From Typha latifolia (lineage: Eukaryota; Streptophyta; Magnoliopsida; Poales; Typhaceae), in NCBI GenBank assembly GCA_019914945.1, contig CM034103.1, positions 5,952,001-6,016,000 of the forward strand: a DNA stretch of 64,000 bases, in the 5' to 3' direction. Below, piece by piece: positions 33,586-44,774 of this stretch. The notes beneath the pieces were generated by a model. The model worked only from the letters and a program-made list of their open reading frames with translations, was not told the DNA's origin and did not search any database. The translations under genes were made by a program, and so were the position numbers. Position 1 is the stretch's first letter; each line of letters begins with the position of its first letter.

Positions 33586-33960
33586 TGCTGTAATTTTTAA
33601 TAATGCACGCATCAAGATTTAAAAAAAAATCACACATCATATATATAATTTATACGTATTGTCTATGTAAAATATATGCTGTAATTTTCAATTATGTGCG
33701 TATCGAGATTTCAAGAAAAACACTATGCATCACCTATGTAATTTATACACATCGCCTATACAAAATGTACGCTACAATATTTCAATGCACGCATTGAGAT
33801 CTAAAATAAAATGCTACATATTATATATGTAATTTATACGTGTTGCATATGCCAAATGTATGCTATAATTTTAATAATACTCACAATGAGATTTAAAAAA
33901 ATGCACCATGCATCACCTTTATAATTTATATGCATCACCGCTATTATGCCGGATCCGCCA
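33586..33960. repeat. ~93-bp tandem repeat array, right part
   Basis: Continues the unit interrupted at 27599. Further copies have the gagattt-like marker near 33609, 33702, 33791 and 33885, that is, about 93 bp apart. Confidence 0.75.
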
Positions 33961-34282
33961 ACCACCTATTGTAGAGCATTTGCTAACAAACACAGATGAC
34001 ATCTCCTCCAGTCATATGATGAGTAAGAAAATGAACTTTCTATTTTCTATTGACAATAGTATAATCATTGCACCATATAATCACTGCACTATAAGAAAAA
34101 TATTAATAAGATTTAAACACTATATTAAGATCCAACCACATGGGTTAAGTTAGTCGAGTCAATTAAGTCAAGTCGAGTCAAAATAAGTTGGTTATGTGGA
34201 TTTATCTTATTGCTTTAAATTTTAAATTAAACTGATAATATGTATATGGGTTTGATCTTCTAGGACTTTGCTCCTATAAAAA

Positions 34283-34823
34283 TATTACGAACTAAATTTG
34301 GACTAATTTTGATGTAATAAAAATTGTGATATTTTTATGGGCAGTAGCCTCGTGAGTTAGTGTTCTAATAGCTCTCGTTTCACATGAATCCGAGATCAAG
34401 ACGAAAAGTTATAAATAAAATAGTGAAGGAATGTCAAAATAGAATAAATCGATAAATATTTGACATTGCAGCAGTTGTTGAAGGATGGTGGATAGGGTGG
34501 TTGCTGGAGGAAGATGGTGGCTAGGATTTGAAAGCTCAGAAGAGTTCTAGGTTAAAATCTACTCGTAACGAAGATAAGATAATTTTACGGCTGCAATAAA
34601 AGATAAAGATAAGATAATAAAATAACTTAACTCAATGATCAATTCTACGATAATAATCAAAATATATCCAGTCCTATCTATAGGAGTAAAGTCTAGCGGA
34701 TCGGATCCACATGCGTATTATCTATTTTATTTAAAGTTTAAAGTAATAAGATAAATCTAACTAACTAACTCAATTTGACTTAATCGACTCGATGGATTCA
34801 ACCCACGTGGTCGGATCATAACA
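34283..34823 (-). repeat. LTR (3') of the gag-only element
   Basis: 541 bp. It aligns with 37024-37536 over the blocks gtttcacatgaatcc, agatcaagacgaaaa and cacgtggtcggatcataaca. Confidence 0.78.
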
Positions 34824-37023
34824 ATCCACCATGCTTTTGACACCATTTCCTCAAGGTAATTAGTCTCTCATGTTTTTGTACTTATATAACTTATCATGCC
34901 AATTAGTGGATTCAAGTTCATCCTCATCGAGTCCGCCTAGGAATATAAAGTGGGCTGACTAGTGCTTGCATTTATGATCGGGGATAAATCAGTCATCATT
35001 GTAAAAGTACAAGCCTTTCCTTCCGCACTCCTCCAAGTCATTGGGCACAAATCAGCATGAGGTCTGCTAGCGATTGGGCTGGATCGGGGTAGGTGTAGTC
35101 TATTGTGGGCCGTGGGCTTGGGCTATCTTTCTTCTCTCTTCTTTGTGGATCTGGTTTAATTGATCCAACTTAGACTCCACGAGAACAGTTAGGGAGAAGG
35201 CTTCATTAGAAGTAGTGGGCCTCAATGCCTTGACCTTAGCCTGAATGTCTAGCCTGAATGTCAGGCCTGAGCCCACTAATGAACGTGCTTTTTAGGACTA
35301 AGCCTGACCGATTAGTGACCCGATTGTAGATCCGTTTGAACTCCTCCAGGTAAGCTTGTATTGTTGTTGAATGAGTCAACTTAGTCAATATGGCCTGAAA
35401 GCTCTCATACTTGGTCGAACTGAACTAAGCACAAATCACATCCACAAAGTCTTGCCAAAACTCGAATGGTCGGGTTTGCTCAGTCAACTAATACCACCTA
35501 ATTCGTCCTCCAAATGAAATGATGCGAGCTGGACCTTCTCGTGGTCGGGTGTGTTATGGTACGTGAAGAACTGCTATGCTAGATGGGTCTAGTCTAGTGA
35601 ATCTCCTCTTGAAAATTGAGAAAATCAGGCTTGACGATTAGAGCTTGAATCCCAAAATGTGGCCTATTATCATAGGCCAAGTGACCTCATAGTTGAGGCT
35701 GGCCACTTGCGTCATAGGCCCACAGGTCTGGCTTATGTCGCGCTTGGGCTGCATGTGGGTTTAGCTCAGTCCGATGGCGTCGGCCCATCAGGTCGTTCTA
35801 GTATTTATCCTCATGCTCGTACTCGGGCTTGGGGTTATGAACTTAGGCCTCAAATTAGTTCGCATGAGGTGGTCGTACAAATTTTGCAAAAAATTGGCTT
35901 GCCTCTGAATTCACACACTTCATCTTCTCCATGCAAATGCTGTAATCCAAACCCAAGGGCTGAATTTAGATTTTAGCCTAGAGGCACCAGCACAGGCCGC
36001 TATAGCCTTAGTGACTGTGGGCACGATAGGGTGTTGGCGGTAGTCACCATCCAACATATCCATGCGATGGCGGAGTGGCAATGAGCGATGATGGAAGGCC
36101 AAAATTGAGCTTGGGTTAGAGCTGGTTCCGTGGCTGCTAGGGAGCGTCTCCAGCGGGTCCATCGACCCCTAGCAGCTATGGGAGGGACCCTCGATCCCAC
36201 TATTGGAGATCTATGCCAATGGGAAGCACCGGTGAGGTCATCCTAATGAAGGGATAGCCCCCCATAGTGGTAGCCATTGGGTTTGCCACGAGAGATCCCT
36301 AGTGGCTACCGCAGCCCCTATTGGCTAGTAGTTGACCTGAGGAAGGAAACTATTGGTTGTTGGTGGTTGTGGAAGTGCCAAACCTATGACCACTAACAAC
36401 AGGTTTGCTACAACATAAACTACCATCGTCGGTGGTCTTCTTACCTATGCTGGCACGAATGGTGGCATTGGCTCAGATGCTGGTGGTCCGAGGAAGGTGT
36501 CAGACGTGGTAGCTTAGGCCCAAAATGCTTGGATTACCGTCGGTGGAAAGCTAGGGTTTTTGGCCCTAGCTTCCATCGTGCATGGGGAAGACAACATCGT
36601 GGTCACTACTATAGGTGGCTTCGGCATGGCAACATCGTACAATAATGAGGGACGCTCTATCGAGGTCAGAGGACCTGTGGTTGCTGCGGTTTGATGATCC
36701 CCTCCACCTCTTTCATGGGTGGAATTTTCTAGCTGCGATATTATTGATTTCGTCTTGGCTGACGGTTCTAGGGCATTAGATGGTGTTGCGCGGCCAGTAG
36801 AACCTTTGTCAAAGCCGATGGCTTGTCGTCCGTGCTAGATAATGTTGGGCAGCCAAAAATTCTCTAAGTATTGCCTTTGCCCATGCTAGTGGCTCATTGT
36901 CTGAATGTTAGAGAAAAACCCACGAAACATAGATGAGTTACTAGTCCTCCATGGTTTCTCCTTCCTTATTCATCTTGGATTACGTGTTATCCATCATCTG
37001 AGGAACATCAGCTCTGATACCAA

Positions 37024-37536
37024 TATTATGAACTAGATCTAGCCCAATCTGGATGTAAGAAAATTGTGACAGTTTTATTGGTGGTAGCCTCATAATCTAG
37101 GGTTCTATTAGGCTCTTGTTTCACATGAATTCAAGGTCAAGATGAAAAATTATAAATAAAATAGTGGAAGAAGGACATAATAGGACAATTGTAAAGTAGG
37201 GTGGCTATTGGATGAAGATGATGGCTATTTTGGAAGCTTAGAATAATTCTACGATTAAGATCTACTCCTATGAAGATAAAGACAATCTAACGAGTATGGT
37301 CAAAGATAAAGATGAGATAATAAAATAACTTAACTCAATGATCAATTTTATAATAATAGTCAACACATGTCTAGTTCTATTTATATGAGTAAAGTCCTAG
37401 CTGATTGAATCTACATACGGATTATCCATTTTATTTAAAATTTAAAACAATACAAAAATCTAACTAACTAAATCAATTTGACTCGACTTGACTCAACCGA
37501 CTCAACTGACTTAACCCACATGGTCGGATCGTAATA
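37024..37536 (-). repeat. LTR (5') of the gag-only element
   Basis: 513 bp, beside the primer-binding site. It is slightly shorter than its partner because of small internal gaps. Confidence 0.78.
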
Positions 37537-38639
37537 CATTAAAGGAATATAGTGTACTAAAATATGAATAAGTTTTATAAGTAACATACTGATCTAGCAT
37601 CGTTCAAATGTTGTTGTGCTCATTATCAGTGACGAACTTTTTCCAAGGGTATCTAGAATCCTTACTCATTTCTTAAGATAGAATATTTTAGTAGAGCTTA
37701 TTGAAATAAGTTTCAAACTTTTTTCCTTCTCCAATTTTTTTCCTTCTTAGGAGACTTTTTTTCTCTTCTTTCTTCTACTTTTCTTGTACTTTGCTACTAT
37801 TATATTCTTTGATTGCCTTGCTATAAAATTATATGGATTTTGGTGTAAAGTAATAGTATCTAATTGCACTATTGGCTCAGAGAATTTCACATATTTCGCA
37901 ATACTCTCTTATTCAGCTAATAAGTCACTCGTCACCTTGCCAATTGATAAGTTAGCCACTGCCACCACATTAGATACAACATGTGATGCTTCTGAATGCT
38001 TTTTAGTAGTTGATTTGCAAAATTTCACTATATTTTTTTTTCAGTATTACAATTGGTGAAGTTTGTATGTTGTGTGTGCTCTTCAGTTGCCGAGTAAGAC
38101 ATTGATAAAATATCTATTTTCTCTTTAAGAATTTTTATGGTAGCCTCAATGTTAATCACATGTCGTGTCAATTTAGCTTGTCCCGCTATAAGTTCCTTTA
38201 CATCTTTAATCAATGGATGGGTGTAAGTTTTTGAGGACTCCCCCACATTTTTGACTTATTCTACATTTCAAAATAGACAAAATATTTGTTAGAATATAAT
38301 AAGAATTGCATATCATTGAAAAGATACTTGTTATATATCGTTCTTTTTTCCACACTCCTCTTCTTTTGCTCTTTTTCTTCGCTCCCTTCCGAGGCCACCT
38401 CTTCACCTTCCATGTCTGTCGACCACCATTATGAATAATCACTACCTGCTAATTTCTTCATTTTATTTGATGCACCATGCTCATTCACAGGTAAATATAT
38501 CTCTTTATGTGCATATACCAATATTTGCTTATCCTACGGTAAGGAATTCATGAAAAAGAAACTAAAATTAATTTAGGTTGATAATATCTATATAAAATTG
38601 ACAAAGATAAATTAAACATCACCAAGCTTAGCCTTATTT
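37537..38639 (-). other. Possible tail of a transposon-type gene
   Basis: Two short - frames (38206-38442, Lys/Arg-rich; 38028-38246, helical) follow the remnant at 38640-39310 in the same direction. They could be its C-terminus. I do not recognise a domain, and T-rich runs interrupt the stretch. Confidence 0.25.
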
Positions 38640-39310
38640 TTTGTTGGTTCTTCTTTACTATGGATCAATACAACACTTTATCTTTTACCCACTTGAACAG
38701 CCAAGGGAACACGTTTTTGTTTGACAGCTTCACAAAGTCAATATGCTTATAAAACCAATAAGTGAGCAAGATGACGATACCATTTAAATAACATAAGTTT
38801 CCTTTCCTTTTCTCCTTCATCTCTTTTACTCTCTTATATGTCTTAGCTATAGACTATATTAAAAAGTCTTGAATAACAAATGTCCGTGAATACTTTGAAA
38901 GGCCTTCAAATATCTTCCAAATAATGCATAAGGCCTGAGGGACATGTGTTGTTACTTTTTTGAAAAAGTATGCTATTAAATATAAATAATATAAAAAATT
39001 AAATAAAATCTTTAATATCACTCTCTACATTGCTAGATGATAATTTCTCCAACATCCTAAGAATGACAAAATGATCTAATTTTTTATTATCTTCATCCAA
39101 AGGCTTTGTAAAATCATTGCATTGTAATGTTAGCAGTAGGACAAGATGCCTAATTTTGAAGCGACTCTTGTGTATTTAACAAGAAACCAACTCTTGCACC
39201 AACAACATGTTGGCATTAACGTGAGGAAATGCAACCAATTTTGCAAATGGTGCATGCATCAGCATATTATTATGTGGCTCTCTTACAATTTTTCTATATC
39301 TTCCATGATG
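38640..39310 (-). pseudogene. Decayed transposon-associated protein (DUF1985-like?)
   Basis: Conceptual - translation gives HAPFAKLVAFPHVNANMLLV, then VPQALCIIWKIFEGLSKYSR, then GIVILLTYWFYKHIDFVKL and NVFPWLFKWVKD. The spacing of an aromatic block, a WF/WxF block and a terminal PW..FKW recalls plant transposon-carried DUF1985/Ulp1-type proteins, but this is weak pattern recognition. There are several stops, so it is not a functional gene. Confidence 0.3.
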
Positions 39311-41680
39311 GCATGGGTGTAGCATCTAGAGTATAAATATATCGTGTATTCATTTTGTTCCTCTCCTGATTTTTATTTCTTACTCATATTTGTCAAAATT
39401 TCCTAATTTTTATATTGCTTAGGATTTTGTATTACTCGCTTACATTTTCTACGGACTATACTACTTTTAGGATTATTTACAAAATGTGTGAATTTATATT
39501 TGGCGTGCATTCTATTATAAAAATGTGTACACACTCAGAAAACAAAGCATATTGTACTATTAAAATAGCATATTGCACCTCTTATTTAAACTTTGTGTAT
39601 TCTATCAAGAAAATGTCAGCATCTCATACACAAAATAATACACACCTATATAAATTATGAGTTTTCATATTAGTTAAGATGCGTATTCTATTATAAAATA
39701 TTTATATCTAGTGTATAAAATATATGCACTTAGAACAAAGCATATTATACAATTAATAGCTAAACAAGTCCTTGCCACTTCAAGTAGAACATAGCTAGTA
39801 GAACAAATTACAAACTTATAAAGTAAATCTAACAAAATTGTCCCAAAATTAGACAATCACTTTTACAATGAATTCCAACCCAAAATAATGGACATTAATA
39901 GTTGTAAAAGATTGTCTTAAAAAAATTAAAATATCACCACTAGATACAAAGAACATTGAAGATTCTAGATATAGTACACCACTAGAGATTCATTCATGTT
40001 TAAAAAAAATTCTATTGATTTCTAAGTTATTATGAATTGCATCTATTGTAGAAGTTTTAACTTTTGTAGTGCACACCTCATTTTGATTGAGATTCAATTA
40101 TGATAATTTGGACATAATTATATGATACTATTTCTCATGGAAAGATGAGCAAATAACTTGATTCATGTGGAATCGATCTTAAAGATTTCAAGCAAGATTA
40201 AGGCAAGATAACATTTCTCTGTCTATATTATGATACTAATATGGCCTAAAGGAAATCCAACTATTACTACTATGCAAGAAATCCTCTTTTAGCAGGTTTT
40301 AGTTCTATCTAGTAATCTCGCCACTGGAGCACTTTTCATATTATGATAAACCACAAATAATTGGATTCTTGGATAGATCTAAGAAACTATTGTAGTTATA
40401 TTAGCTTAAATTATATTACTAGTTTTATGTAAAAAAATATCTGTGTAGATAAACGATGTAGTAGATTTTATGCAGTCTGAAACACTTTATTTTGGACCAG
40501 ATCATGCTATCTAGTGCCTCCAAATGTGAATGTGGGATACTCCACATAAAAAATTCTGGATCAACGAAATGGAAACTTTGGCATGTTTTATTTCACTCAT
40601 ATGCTGGTGATGAGATAATGTGAACATGATCAGAATAATATTTTAGTTAAATTTCATTTGAAACTTTTTAAAAAGTCCAATGCTTAGGTGAAAAATTAAA
40701 GAGAAATGCTGAAACCATGGTACTTTGATAGTAAGATCTGAAATAATGGTTTAAGGATGTTGAATGGTTTTAGAAAAATGTGCATCTTTCAGTCTTTGTA
40801 TTCCCAATGCGACTCTCTTTTGAGTTTTTCCCCGCTATTTGTGAGTTGAAGAAGCTTCTGTCTTTACTGTATATTTTTATTACTTCTAGGCTCCTAAATT
40901 TTAGCTTTAGTTTAGTCTAACATTAACATATATAACTCACTGACAACTTTATAATATCAAGGATGAGAGGGACTAACGAAGATGCACAATTGCTTTGTAC
41001 AATTGCAGAATTATTGATATCAAATAACAATTGACTAAAATGATGAAAATTAAACATAAGTATTAATAAATAAGAAAAAACAAACAATGATAAACAAAAT
41101 AATTTAGAAATAAAGAGAAAATAAACATTAATCAAAATACTAATTACCTAAAATAACCTCAGAATTTGTATTGTGTTTTTGCTGAGGAGCCATAAGATTA
41201 ATAAAAAAATAGTAAAAATGATGAAGAAGAGAAGAGAGTAAGAATTGAACAAAGAAGAGTTGGATGCATGTATTAGGATTTGATGCAAACAAATATTATG
41301 GTTGATGTATACGTTACATGAGAATGGAAGGACAATGAAGAGAATAGAGAGGAAGAAGAGAAAGAAGAGGAAGACGAGCTCGATGCCTGAGAGAGGAAGT
41401 TGGGGTTGATGGTGAGGAGAGAAAAAAAAAAACCAATTTGATGTGTGAGGAGAAAAATGACTGAAAGAAGAAGAAAATAAAGGGGTTTGAGTGGTTAAAA
41501 TTTTAATTAATTAGATATATTAGATTAAATGGTTGCGTTGGGTTAGAGAAAAGATTAGTCTAAATCAGTAAAAATGACTCAAAATTATAATTTATTAATG
41601 AGAGGGCCTATTTTTGTCAATTCAATAATGGAGGGGCTTTTTATTGCAAATCACCTATAAGAATCCTATCAAAATTTTTT
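39311..41680. other. Intergenic AT-rich sequence, nothing recognised
   Basis: No coding pattern and no clear element ends. Short internal echoes such as ttctattataaaa and aacaaagcatatt between 39510 and 39760 suggest local duplication. Confidence 0.5.
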
Positions 41681-41689
41681 ACCCTCCCT

Positions 41690-42342
41690 TGGGGGTATGC
41701 GTGTGGTTGAGTGTGAAATGATGATGTGGTCTACGGGCGTAGCTCTATAAGAGCCTAAGTTATAGACTTGGTAGTCTGAGAGGATGCATATTATGTGGCG
41801 TAGCATTTACATGACTTTTGGGCCGAAGCTCGTGTGAGCTCGAATTTGAGGACTTGATAGTCCGGATGATGTGTGGTAGGTTATTGATTGCTAAAGCATG
41901 TGTGCATTGGATGACATGACGAGTATGTAGTGCTGATGCATTCTATTTGATCATGATCCGTATTTTCTTATTTACTTATTATTGTATCTTTCATCACACT
42001 ATTTCTAGACTATAGCAATGGATACTTGTTGGCCTTTAGATAACCCTTGAAGACCGGATTTTAGGCTTTTAGGCTTCTAATTCTTATTTTTATTCTATTC
42101 ATGTAAATTAAGCTAGATGACTTGTAGCTTGCGTGGAATTTGACTTATATTTTATGATTACGTATTTTGGGTTTGTTGTGGCCTTAGTGTTGTAGGCTTC
42201 TTTGTCTATTTTATTTGTGAAAATGTGGATTTTTTGTTTGTATATTGTATTGAAACATTGACTAGTAAATCACATGGTAATCATGTGGTAATCACGTGAT
42301 TTTTACCCATGTGAGGGCACGTGTTTGGTGGCTGGTGTTACA
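41690..42342 (+). repeat. Probable 3' end of a long gypsy-type LTR
   Basis: GC-richer than its surroundings, with the character of the terminal part of a long LTR (tgatgtggtctacgggcgtag..., ending gctggtgttaca). No start, partner or target duplication is visible, so the call is tentative. 42343-42790 holds nothing I recognise. Confidence 0.35.
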
Positions 42343-42794
42343 ATAATTCTCTACTTCATTTGACATTTGGTATTGCTATTCTTTTTTGAGAGAGAGTCAA
42401 TAGACTAACCATATCACTAATTTCAATCAACCGATTACAACTTGATACATGAGAAGAAAGGGAAAATAGGGCAAGAGCCCTAAGAATAATACCCAAACTT
42501 GGTTGTATTATTAATTTTTTACAAACAATAGTAAAAGCAAAATACTGAGAACAAGCACTTAAGCACAATAAGAAAAGTAAAAATAGAGTAAGCGTCATAG
42601 AAGCAGGCCTCATTTTTAAACAACCATGGCAACAAATACAAATATTATAGTATGAGCGTTGAAAGGCTAAGCACTCAATAAAGGAGCAAGTCCACAATAG
42701 GAAAGTAGGGATGCTAGTGGCAAAGATTAATAAATATAACAAAACCACACGAAGACTCTATTTGAGTAGACTTGTGAATCTAAAAACAGAACCT

Positions 42795-43405
42795 AAAACA
42801 TATAAGAACAACTCCAATCAGGCTCCAAATTTGAAATTTAAAACCTGATGCTCCCTCCAACAGGGCTCCATTGCTAGCTCCAAATTTGAAGCTAGCACAA
42901 TGAGGCTCCAAATTTGGAGCCCCACAAAAAAAATGGAGCCCAGCTCCATTTTACTTTAAGGTTTTTAAAATTCTAAATTGCCCAATAAGTACTGCATTTA
43001 ATAATTTTAATTCCCTCTATATCTTTTATTAAATAATCTAGTTAGTTAAACTGAGTATATAATTAGTTTTGCTAGTCGGTTTTTATTAAAAATAGTACCG
43101 TTAGAAATGTCTCATCGAGAACTTTAAAATGAGTCTAATATTTTATTTATTTATCAAATAAATATTTTATTATTATTTAAAATTAATGTGTCATAAAATA
43201 TAATCTCAAATTTATTTTTTAATATAAATATTAAATATTAAAATACATCAGATATGAAATACATCAAACATAAAATACGTCAAACATGAAATACATCAAA
43301 TAAAAATTACATTAAAAATTATATTCTTTCATTCTCGTGTCTCCATCATAAGTGTTCAATTAGTGAATTTCGAAGCTCAAAATGAGTCTCTTTATCTTAG
43401 ATTTC
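42795..43405 (-). mobile_element. PIF/Harbinger-like transposon remnant
   Basis: On -, 43320-43400 reads DKETHFELRNSLIEHL, a stop in place of Trp, then WRHENERI and a stop. This matches the C-terminal signature of plant Harbinger (ALP1-like) transposases, which end near LRxDLIEHLW. The left side (42805-42960) has symmetrical blocks ctccaaatttggagc and caacagggctcc that look like subterminal repeats. The rest of the transposase is missing and the boundaries are approximate. Confidence 0.45.
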
Positions 43406-44085
43406 CTATGTCGAGGAAGGGATCATTGTTCAATTAGTACCATAAGTGTTCAATTAGTGATATTTTTAGTTAATAACATGTAATGCTTATTTCGATATTT
43501 ATTTCATGTAATATAATTTCGATGTGTTTAATCAAAAATTAGTAATTTAAAATTACTTCTAAAACTATTGGATATTAGTCTTATTTTAAAGATCTTAATG
43601 AGAGTTTTCTAACTAAATATTTTTATTAAAAATTAATAACACTAAGGTGACATATTAAGTAATTTAAAATAGATAATATATATATATTAAATTATTACTT
43701 TAATATGCTCTAATAAAGGGAAAAAAAGGAAACATGGGGAGGGGAAGAGAGTGACAATCTGCCGATTACATCCACGAATAGAGAAATTGCATTATCAGAA
43801 TATATAGATAAAAACATAAAAAATGGCAATGCCATGGCAAATCCTAGCAACCAAAGCAGAGTTGGAAGTGAGGAGTGGTGGAACATAAAGCGAAGCAGGG
43901 CGAGGTGGATGGTGGTGACACGGAAGGTTGAGGAAGGGATCGAGGCAAGTTCCACGATAGTTGGTGGAGACAGTGCAACACGGAAGGTCAAGGAGGGAAC
44001 TGAGGCGAGATGGACCGCAGCAGTGCGAGAGGGGAGATGCGATGCAGACGATAACAAGGGAGAAAGTGGGAGTAAGAGAGAGAGG

Positions 44086-44145
<60 letters not shown>

Positions 44146-44500
44146 CCACCAAGGGAAGAAGCCACTCCCCTCCATCTAGCCTTAGCTAGAGGGGAGAGGA
44201 GACAAGCTGTCAAAGGCAGTGTGGAAACCTCTCCACAATACGAAGAAAATCCAAACCCTAGCAGAACACCCTGCTAGTGCCGGCAGAAAGTAATACTATT
44301 ACATTTGGTATTGTTATTATTTAGATTGATTGCTGTCTATCAGATTGGGGATAACTTTCTTAACTTATGCACCATTTTATGGTACGAAACTGTGCAGGAT
44401 AAATGTTGTTCGTTCAAATTGACAATTTAACATTATTGAAAATGATATCACACGGTAAAACAATATTTAGAAATACGGAACAGATACACAAATAAGATGC
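43406..44500. other. Intergenic region with (GA)n tract, no gene accepted
   Basis: 43406-43730 is AT-rich and empty. 43830-44280 is purine-rich with a (GA)n run at 44091-44142. The open frames there depend on that low-complexity run and show no domain. Confidence 0.55.
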
Positions 44501-44522
44501 AAGCAGTGGACGTCATAAACCA

Positions 44523-44528
44523 TTTATT
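44523..44528 (-). terminator. Candidate polyadenylation signal of the NLR gene
   Basis: AATAAA on -, about 200 nt after the stop codon of the last NLR mini-exon. It is a common motif in AT-rich DNA, so the evidence is only positional. Confidence 0.35.
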
Positions 44529-44729
44529 TAGCAGTATCTTACCATCTACAAGTTAAGAATGTCTTTGCAGCTTGGGTATTTCTTGCGGAGATCCACCATC
44601 TCAAATGGATTCTATCAGAATTTTAGTTACCTTCTTAAACCAAATCCTGGGACAACAACATATTTACTTAATGCTCTGAGAAGAATGTAGATGTCTAGCA
44701 CATAGGAAGTAGAATTCTGCAAGAATCTG

Positions 44730-44774
44730 TTATTGATCTGGCTCCAGTTCCCAGGATTCCGTCTCATTTTCATC
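44730..44774 (-). CDS. NLR last mini-exon (45 nt with stop)
   Basis: 14 codons, DENETESWELEPDQ, and TAA, with acceptor ctggttttgaag. It closes the frame of the mini-exon series. Confidence 0.75.
   Translation of the reverse strand, partial: DENETESWELEPDQ

Larger units (their letters stand above)
34283..37536 (-). mobile_element. Gag-only non-autonomous LTR element (TR-GAG-like)
   Basis: LTRs at 34283-34823 and 37024-37536 enclose only 2.2 kb. A Met-tRNA primer site (gctctgatacca, 37011-37022) and a polypurine tract (34824-34838, AAAAGCATGGTGGAT on -) are present. The coding remnants are gag only: FISGLRPDIQ and P(T)TSNEAFSLTVLVESKLDQL near 35150-35290, and a knuckle KGLYFY..FIPDHKCKH near 34960-35020. 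There is no trace of PR, RT or INT. The LTR starts TATTA rather than TGTTA, probably by G to A change. No clean target duplication was found. Confidence 0.72.

Noticed and set aside
26590..33960. CRISPR-like array
   Set aside because: Eukaryotic DNA; units are contiguous ~93-bp tandem repeats without unique spacers.
43710..44277. Long overlapping frames on both strands
   Set aside because: Depend on the (GA)n tract; no recognisable domain and no codon signal.
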